A DNA stretch of 64,000 nt, taken from NCBI GenBank assembly GCA_022820665.1, contig JAJEFB010000048.1, positions 62,001 through 126,000 on the forward strand, read 5' to 3'. The notes under the pieces were generated by a model. That model did not search any database, was not told the DNA's origin, and saw only the letters and a program-made list of their open reading frames with translations. Positions 58,854 to 64,000 of this stretch are shown here, piece after piece. Made by a program: the position numbers and the translations under genes. Positions within the stretch are counted from its first letter, which is position 1; every line of letters starts with the position of its first letter. The stretch comes from Anaerolineae bacterium. Lineage in GTDB: Bacteria; Chloroflexota; Anaerolineae; Aggregatilineales; Phototrophicaceae.

Positions 58854-59929
58854 GCTGTCCTCCGGATGCGGGGATCGAGCAGGGGAAGCGCCAGATCGAC
58901 GATCAGCGTCAACGTCAGAACGGCGAATATGGAGAAGAGAACAACAGCCTGCATGGTATTGAAATCGCGCAGCCCCATCGCCTGGACGAACAAGGTGCCC
59001 AAACCGGGCAATTGGAAGAGTATTTCAATAATAAATGTCCCATTCAATGTGGCGCCTACGATGATGGCTAGCGCCGTGACCTGGGGAATCAGCGCGTTGC
59101 GGAAGGCGTAATCCTTGAGCACCGTGAAAGGCGACAAGCCCTTGGCGCGCGCAAATGTTAAGTAATCCTCGCCCAGCACGCTTATCATCAAGGCGCGCAT
59201 GCCCAGCGTGAAGCCGGCGCCAATGACGATCATATTGGAGAGCATGGGCAAGATCGCATGTGTCAGCAAGCTGCTGATGAATTCCCAAGTCCATTCAGGT
59301 TGCAAATGCCGGGCATAAGGACCCCCGGCCGGCAGAATGCGCCAGATGTAGCCGACGTAGATGATCAGACCCAGGGCGACCAGATAAACCGGCGTGATCT
59401 GCAGCAAGGTGGAAATCACCACCGCCAACTGGGACAAACGGCTGCGCTGCAACCAGCCGATCAGCGCGCCCAAGCCCGTGCCTACGATCCAAGCCAATAA
59501 CACCGACGTGGTGAAAATGCCGATCGTCCAGGGCATTCGCCGGAAGACCAGGTCCTTCGTCTGTGCCGGGTATTCCACGAAGGAAGGACCCAGGTCTAAG
59601 CCGCCTAGGATCGCCTTGCGCAGATAATTGATATATTGCAGCGGCAGCGGATCGTCCATCCCGAAGATTTCCCGGTAGTGGGCGATGATGGCTTCCTCCG
59701 CTGCCGCATCCCGCTGTCGTCCCTCCGCTCGCGTCAAATTGCCCAGCAGGATATTCATCGGGTCGCCCGGCACCAGGCGAAAGACGAAGAAGGCGACGGT
59801 GATCGCCGCCCAAAGCGTGAATAGATAAACGCCGAAGCGCCGTACCGCGTACTGGAAGACTTCGCGCCGCCCGGCGGCCTGCCCTTCCGCAGCGGAATCT
59901 CCCGCACTCGCGTCAGAGTTCGCAGTCAC
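58850..59929 (-). CDS. ABC permease, OppB/DppB type
   Basis: 359 residues. After a polar, Ala/Gly-rich ~25-residue leader the protein has the usual first span (RRFGVYLFTLWAAITVAFFVF) and RLVPGDPMNILLGN. The EAA loop is DYLTFARAKGLSPFTVLKDYAFRNALIPQ, and ETLFQLPGLG-like ILFQLPGLGTLFVQAMGLRDF ends it. The start is probably GTG 59929; a later start would remove the unusual leader. It follows a hairpin after the binding-protein gene. Confidence 0.92.
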   Translation of the reverse strand: MTANSDASAGDSAAEGQAAGRREVFQYAVRRFGVYLFTLWAAITVAFFVFRLVPGDPMNILLGNLTRAEGRQRDAAAEEAIIAHYREIFGMDDPLPLQYINYLRKAILGGLDLGPSFVEYPAQTKDLVFRRMPWTIGIFTTSVLLAWIVGTGLGALIGWLQRSRLSQLAVVISTLLQITPVYLVALGLIIYVGYIWRILPAGGPYARHLQPEWTWEFISSLLTHAILPMLSNMIVIGAGFTLGMRALMISVLGEDYLTFARAKGLSPFTVLKDYAFRNALIPQVTALAIIVGATLNGTFIIEILFQLPGLGTLFVQAMGLRDFNTMQAVVLFSIFAVLTLTLIVDLALPLLDPRIRRTA

Positions 59930-59971
59930 TGTGATGTCACTGAATGAACCTGGTTATGGATGTAGTCGGGC

Positions 59972-60005
59972 AGGTTCGCCGTTCACCTTCGAGAGCGGCG
60001 AACCT
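59972..60005 (-). promoter_or_regulatory. Intercistronic 10-bp hairpin after the binding-protein gene
   Basis: AGGTTCGCCG and CGGCGAACCT form a perfect 10-bp stem with a 14-nt loop. It lies between the binding-protein stop (60013) and the OppB start (59929), the same position as the hairpins in the other two importers. No T-run follows on the minus strand. Confidence 0.68.
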
Positions 60006-60012
60006 ACAGGCG

Positions 60013-61698
60013 CTACCTGTCGGCTGGTTCGAGGAAGTCGATGATCTGGCGCGCGGCCGGCGTCCAGTGCACCCAAGCCTGGCCCACTGCCAAGCCCGTC
60101 CAGTATTCGGTGTTGAAGACCACGCCTTCATTCTCGCCGTACAGAGTCACGTAAGGCGCTTCCTCCGCCCACAGTCGATAAGCCTGCCGGAAGAGCGCTT
60201 GCGCTTCCTCCGAAGCCGGGTTGGCGGTTCTCAACTGCTCAATGATCGCGTCCATGTCCGGATTGCTGTAGCGGCCCGGGACGCCGCCCGTGCGTTCGCC
60301 GATGGGCAGGGCGTAGTCGGAATGCAAGCCCTCAAAGAGCGCGATGGGGTCACCGGGCAAGTTGCCGCAGAACCAGCGGAAGATGATGTCGAACTCGCCG
60401 TTAGGTCCCTGTGTCAAGAAGGTCGGGATGTCGAGTAGACGCGGGTTGATCTCGATACCGACCAACTGCGCTTGCTCGGAAAGCAGCCAAGCCCAGACAG
60501 TCCAGCCCGGGTTGCCGATGTCAATGTATAGGGCATCGAGCGAGATGGGCTCCCCGTCCTTATCGACGCGCGCGCCGTCGACCAGCGGATATCCGGCTTC
60601 ATCCAGCAGCGCCGCCGCCGCTTCCGGATCGAAGGTCGTCACCTGGAATTCCTCAGCCGCCGCCGCATCGTAGTAGCTCTCGTCGGGACTGCCGAGATTT
60701 GGCCAAAGCACTGGCGTTACATAGCCGGGAACGTTGGCAAGGTTGGCGACCGCCTGCCGATTCAACAGCAGACCCAGCGCGCGCCGGAACATATTGTCGT
60801 CCAGCGGCGGAACCGTAGTATTGAATATCAGGCCCCGCGGGCAGGGATCTTGGTGCACCAGCGGCTTGATATGCGGATTCGCGCTCATCATCCGTATCAT
60901 AACGCTGTTTGGCATCCGCCCCAGATCGTAATTGCCCTCTTCCCATTCGAAGACAGCTACATCGGCTTCGGGCCGCTTCAGCCAGACCATATACTTCGGC
61001 GCTGGCATGCGATCCGGATCCCAATAGTCATCGCGCCGCTCCCATATCGTCGTGCGGGTGTCGGCGTTGCTGCTAACCAGACGGTAGGGACCGGAATGGA
61101 TGGCGTCCGGGTTCTTGAAGGTGGTCGGGTCTTGGCCTTCCCAAACGTGCTTGGGCACGGGCGTGAATGTGCCGATGCCGGTGAAGTTGTAATGGAAGCG
61201 CCAGTTTGGCTCCGGCAGGGAAAAGACAATCTCGTTGCCCTCGGCGCTCCAGGTCACATCCCTCAAGAATGACGACCAGTTGATGCCTTTGTCGGCGTTT
61301 TCCTGATTGTATTGGAGGGTGAAGAGCCAGTCGTCCATCGTCAAAGGCGTGCCATCGTTCCAATTGGCGCCCTCGGTGATGACCAGCGTCATTTCCGTGC
61401 CGTCTTCATTGTATTCCCAGGATTGCGCCAGCCAGGCGTGGAAATCATGGCTGGTGATGAAGGACGGTTCAACGATCACGTTGGCATAGCCAGTGGCGTT
61501 GTTATAGGTTGGCGCTTGATAGTAGTTGAAGCTGTCCCAGACATCGTTGTGCGGCGCCTGCGAGGCGACAATGAAGGTCTCGCTGCGCGGCAGATCGCCA
61601 AATACCAGTTCCTCGTCTTGGGCAACGGCGCTGCCTAGCAGGGAGCCCATCACCAAAATCAAAACAGCAATTAACAGTCCTCGTCTTGCATAAAACAT
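60013..61698 (-). CDS. ABC binding protein, family 5, of the Opp-type importer
   Basis: 561-residue SBP_bac_5 protein. The signal peptide (GLLIAVLILVMGSLLGSAVA) is cleaved before QDEELV, with no lipobox Cys. Family motifs include WLAQSWEYNEDGTEMTLVITEGANWNDGTPL and FRRALGLLLNRQAVANLANVPG. An excellent AGAGGAGAACG precedes the ATG. It is followed by OppB, OppC, OppD, OppF and a beta-mannosidase. Because family-5 importers of this kind carry mannobiose and other oligosaccharides in Thermotoga, a mannooligosaccharide cargo is a reasonable inference. Confidence 0.93.
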   Translation of the reverse strand: MFYARRGLLIAVLILVMGSLLGSAVAQDEELVFGDLPRSETFIVASQAPHNDVWDSFNYYQAPTYNNATGYANVIVEPSFITSHDFHAWLAQSWEYNEDGTEMTLVITEGANWNDGTPLTMDDWLFTLQYNQENADKGINWSSFLRDVTWSAEGNEIVFSLPEPNWRFHYNFTGIGTFTPVPKHVWEGQDPTTFKNPDAIHSGPYRLVSSNADTRTTIWERRDDYWDPDRMPAPKYMVWLKRPEADVAVFEWEEGNYDLGRMPNSVMIRMMSANPHIKPLVHQDPCPRGLIFNTTVPPLDDNMFRRALGLLLNRQAVANLANVPGYVTPVLWPNLGSPDESYYDAAAAEEFQVTTFDPEAAAALLDEAGYPLVDGARVDKDGEPISLDALYIDIGNPGWTVWAWLLSEQAQLVGIEINPRLLDIPTFLTQGPNGEFDIIFRWFCGNLPGDPIALFEGLHSDYALPIGERTGGVPGRYSNPDMDAIIEQLRTANPASEEAQALFRQAYRLWAEEAPYVTLYGENEGVVFNTEYWTGLAVGQAWVHWTPAARQIIDFLEPADR

Positions 61699-61827
61699 TT
61701 CGTTCTCCTCTATCCTTCCTTTTTTGCGACGGGCGCTTACTCACTGAACACCTACCAGTCGATTTCTCCTCCTTTCAAGCTCATCCTTGCCTTTGCTCGC
61801 ACCTGCCGAGACAACTGAGGTCGCAGG

Positions 61828-62574
61828 CTACCGATTGGCCACAATGCCGGGCTGAAAGCGCTTGGCTCCCATCAACTGCTGTACGATATCGGACGGCTTG
61901 GCGATGAATCTAAGTTGAGCGAGCATGTCCTCCTGCGTAATATAACAGGGACGCGTATACATGCCCAACAAGGCGCTGCGCGGCTTGTCGCTGTTGTTGG
62001 GGCGGGCTGTGTGCCAGGTCGCGCCGTGATAGACCATCACGCTGCCGCGAAGGCCCGTCAATATCTCGCCATCGGGGTGCCATTTGGCGATCATATTCGC
62101 CGGCGGTCGCTGCCCTTTGCGATGGCTGCCGGGCATGATGCCGGTGCCGCCATTCTCCTCCGAAAAATCGTCGAGCAGCCAAATCGTCTGCCCGCTGATC
62201 CGGCTCTTGGGCCAGGGATAGTTCAGCCACTGGTAGGGAAAATCCGGATGCCACTTGTAGGTCCCGAAACCGGGATAACTGGTATTGGCGGTCCAGGTCG
62301 AACAAACCACATCTTCGTCCAAATACTTTTTCCAGATCGCCACGATCAAGGGATGCGCCATGAGCTCGACAAAGATCGGGTGTTTGACAGCGATGCCGCC
62401 GACGCGCTGTGTTTTCGCCGCGCGGGACGCGTCGGTCGCTTCCGCCTCCAGCAGACCTTCCAAAATAGCGCGCGCTTCGTCGGCTTTTTCCGGCGAAATC
62501 ACCGAAGGAATGATGCAATAACTGCGCTCTTCCATCTCGGCGATGATCCGGTCTACATCATGCTGCATTTCCAC
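61828..62574 (-). CDS. Phytanoyl-CoA dioxygenase family protein
   Basis: 248-residue Fe(II)/2-oxoglutarate dioxygenase. The metal-binding H-x-D is in YKWHPDFPYQWLNYP, IMPGSHRKGQRPP is the family loop, and the distal His with the oxoglutarate-binding Arg are in YHGATWHTARPNNSDKPRSALLG. Members hydroxylate diverse small substrates. It lies between the hydrolase and binding-protein genes; a second PhyH gene lies at the window edge, so paired oxidative steps on one substrate are possible. The substrate is unknown. Confidence 0.9.
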   Translation of the reverse strand: MEMQHDVDRIIAEMEERSYCIIPSVISPEKADEARAILEGLLEAEATDASRAAKTQRVGGIAVKHPIFVELMAHPLIVAIWKKYLDEDVVCSTWTANTSYPGFGTYKWHPDFPYQWLNYPWPKSRISGQTIWLLDDFSEENGGTGIMPGSHRKGQRPPANMIAKWHPDGEILTGLRGSVMVYHGATWHTARPNNSDKPRSALLGMYTRPCYITQEDMLAQLRFIAKPSDIVQQLMGAKRFQPGIVANR

Positions 62575-62642
62575 GTTCTTGTCCCCTTGCCATGAAATCG
62601 TAATCGCTTGGTTTTCTGCTTTACTTCATGTCGCGACGCCCA

Positions 62643-63458
62643 TCATGTAGTACATGTCGCATTTGATGTGCTCCCCCTCTCCAACGCTTTGGGGAGGGGG
62701 CCGGGGGGTGGGGTTGCCAAAGGCGGCTGCCCATGCGCCACCAGCCAGTCTACGAACTTCCTTCGCATCAGCGGCGAGAATCCGTGACCGGAGTTCAGAT
62801 CCACGAAATGTTCCGCTTGCCCGCCCTTCGCGTTGATCAAGCGCGCCGTTTCCGCATTGACGGCGGCCGGGCAGTCGGTATCGAGACCGCCGTCAATGAA
62901 CAAGACGGGCCGATCGCTAAAACGTTCCGGATGCGATTGCGTCGCGTATTCCGCGCACCAGTCGTCGGGCCAGGCGCCCTGTTGCGCGGTCCGGCACCAT
63001 TCATCGGCTTGATAAAAGCTGGAGCGCCCGACTACCGATACCATCGAGACAAAAGCCTTGTTCTCGGCGAAGACCATCTGCGCGATCAACCCGCCCATGG
63101 AACCGCCGGTCACTTGCGGATTTCGCCCGGAAGCGTTGGGCAATGCCATGATTGCTTCAAACAGAGCTTTGGCTTCTTGCCGGGTTTTGTCCATCGCTTC
63201 ACAGATGAATGCCCAGCCGTTGAATTGAACCCGGAACCAGGCATCGGTCTGGCGCTCGCCGTGCTCAAAACAATCCGGGGAGACAACCAGAAATCCCGCT
63301 GATGCCAACTGCGCCAGGCTTTGATCCGGGGTCTCAACCGTCCCCTTGTCCCCGGTCCAACCGTGGTAGCGAATGATGACAGGGGCTTGCTCGACGCGGG
63401 TATCGCGCATCGTGACGCAAGGGATGCCGGCCAACTCGCATCGCTCAATCTCGATCAT
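62643..63458 (-). CDS. Alpha/beta hydrolase (dienelactone-hydrolase-like) with repeat-derived tail
   Basis: 271 residues. The oxyanion region is IRYHGWTGDKG, the nucleophile elbow GGSMGGLIAQM, the acid IDGGLDTDCPA and the His NSGHGFSPLMRR. It would hydrolyse an ester or similar bond of a small substrate. The catalytic domain ends near KFVDWLVAHG. The last ~25 residues (TPPPGPLPKALERG region) are translated from hairpin repeat R4 (62671-62716), so the C-terminus was changed by a repeat insertion. The start overlaps the preceding PhyH stop (ATGA). Confidence 0.88.
   Translation of the reverse strand: MIEIERCELAGIPCVTMRDTRVEQAPVIIRYHGWTGDKGTVETPDQSLAQLASAGFLVVSPDCFEHGERQTDAWFRVQFNGWAFICEAMDKTRQEAKALFEAIMALPNASGRNPQVTGGSMGGLIAQMVFAENKAFVSMVSVVGRSSFYQADEWCRTAQQGAWPDDWCAEYATQSHPERFSDRPVLFIDGGLDTDCPAAVNAETARLINAKGGQAEHFVDLNSGHGFSPLMRRKFVDWLVAHGQPPLATPPPGPLPKALERGSTSNATCTT
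62671..62716 (+). repeat. C-rich/G-rich hairpin repeat, copy R4
   Basis: CTCCCCCTCTCC, a short loop, GGGGAGGGGG, then CCGGGGGGTGGGGTTG. The G-rich end matches those of R1 and R2, and the order matches R3. It overlaps the 3' end of the hydrolase gene and supplies its last codons. Confidence 0.7.
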
Positions 63459-64000
63459 GAATCGCGTCCGTTTTCCAGCAGAGTAGGCCAGGCGCGGAAT
63501 AGCAACTGCTGCTCTTGCGTCAAACGAGCGAATGTGCCGGGCAGGATGTAGGGCTCTTCGTCCATGGTGCTATGATTCTGCGATTTCATCCAATAGGGAC
63601 CGTAACCGACATGCAAGGTTTTTCGCGTCTGTTGGGAGCAGTTGGTCAGCCCGCCGTGTCGCAAGTTCTCGGTGAACAAGATAGCATCGCCGGCTTTGAC
63701 CGGAAGTCCGATCATGCCCGGTTCTGTGTCGGGATTGCTGCCTTCATATGGCGAGGCCATATTGCTCTTGTGGGTGGCGGGCACGACGCAGAATTCTCCC
63801 TGACCCGGTCCCACATCGTGTACGAAGTAAACCATGCGCACCATTATGCAGTCGATGCCTTGGCCCGAATAATAGTAGCGGTGTTTCCGGCCTACCGGTC
63901 CGCCCATGTGCGAACGGGTCTGGTTGCCGGGATAACGAATGCGGATCTCGCAGTTGTTGATCGTGGGACGTTCCTGAACAATGGACTGTATGTAGGCCAT
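63455..64000 (-). CDS. Phytanoyl-CoA dioxygenase family protein (5' end outside window)
   Basis: 181 residues visible; the reading frame is open to the window edge, so the real start is beyond it. VYFVHDVGPGQGEFCVVPATHKSN is the central PhyH segment, and AGDAILFTENLRHGGLTNCSQQTRKTLHVGY holds the distal His and oxoglutarate-binding Arg. The H-x-D part was not identified here and may lie further upstream. The stop overlaps the hydrolase start (ATGA), so the genes are co-transcribed. Confidence 0.82.
   Translation of the reverse strand: MAYIQSIVQERPTINNCEIRIRYPGNQTRSHMGGPVGRKHRYYYSGQGIDCIMVRMVYFVHDVGPGQGEFCVVPATHKSNMASPYEGSNPDTEPGMIGLPVKAGDAILFTENLRHGGLTNCSQQTRKTLHVGYGPYWMKSQNHSTMDEEPYILPGTFARLTQEQQLLFRAWPTLLENGRDS

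Overview
The window looks like a chromosomal segment of a free-living or host-associated Chloroflexota bacterium (Anaerolineae/Caldilineae-like). This is inferred from gene content, not proved. Supporting signs are an F420-type luciferase-like oxidoreductase, several ABC importers with A-Q-cleaved binding proteins, sulfatases, phytanoyl-CoA dioxygenases, a Pro/Thr-linker surface protein with a LysM-like end, and G/C-rich intergenic hairpin repeats of a kind frequent in that phylum. No rRNA, tRNA or CRISPR array was seen. Most of the window is moderately GC-rich; the DUF3644 gene (2.5-3.5 kb) and the 5.7-6.8 kb stretch are clearly AT-richer.

Layout. 0.1-2.3 kb: a minus-strand trio for sugar-acid catabolism (HpaI-type aldolase, D-2-hydroxyacid dehydrogenase, cupin). 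2.5-3.5 kb: an AT-rich DUF3644 gene. 3.6-5.7 kb: an LLM oxidoreductase and a tRNA-dihydrouridine synthase. 5.7-6.6 kb: an AT-rich islet with two coupled small membrane proteins. 6.8-15.4 kb: a nucleotide-sugar epimerase, two sulfatases, a sugar ABC importer (binding protein and two permeases) and a third sulfatase-fold enzyme with Thr in place of the formylglycine Cys. 15.8-18.8 kb: a 960-residue surface protein preceded by a coupled 51-residue ORF, bracketed by two copies of a ~131-bp repeat. 19.5-21.2 kb: a DMT exporter and a hydroxypyruvate-isomerase-like protein. 21.2-30.2 kb: RecJ, a rhamnonate-dehydratase-like enolase, and a tightly overlapping operon of two UvrD-like proteins plus an Fe-S PD-(D/E)XK nuclease, resembling a split AddAB. 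30.4-34.3 kb: a family-5 binding protein with two Dpp-type permeases.

34.5-39.7 kb is the most unusual part. It holds a winged-helix protein, ParA, ParB, two parS-like palindromes, a primase-polymerase, a cluster of palindromes and a candidate short RNA with its own promoter, operator and terminator. It reads as an integrated plasmid-type replicon or replication/partition module. It is followed by a very long beta-CASP nuclease (978 aa) and a heptad-repeat coiled-coil protein.

43.3-47.9 kb: a minus-strand operon with a sulfotransferase/flippase-like fusion, an acetoacetate-decarboxylase-like protein and two SDRs. 48.3-52.6 kb: PPK2, an AlkD-like protein, ribosomal protein bL28 and a polytopic membrane protein. 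52.8-64.0 kb: a minus-strand catabolic cluster of two PhyH dioxygenases, an alpha/beta hydrolase, a complete Opp-type ABC importer and a GH2 beta-mannosidase. This fits uptake and hydrolysis of short mannosides.

Recurring themes are long hairpins at all three binding-protein/permease junctions, binding proteins without a lipobox Cys, and a family of C-rich/G-rich hairpin repeats. One of those repeats forms the C-terminal codons of a hydrolase gene.
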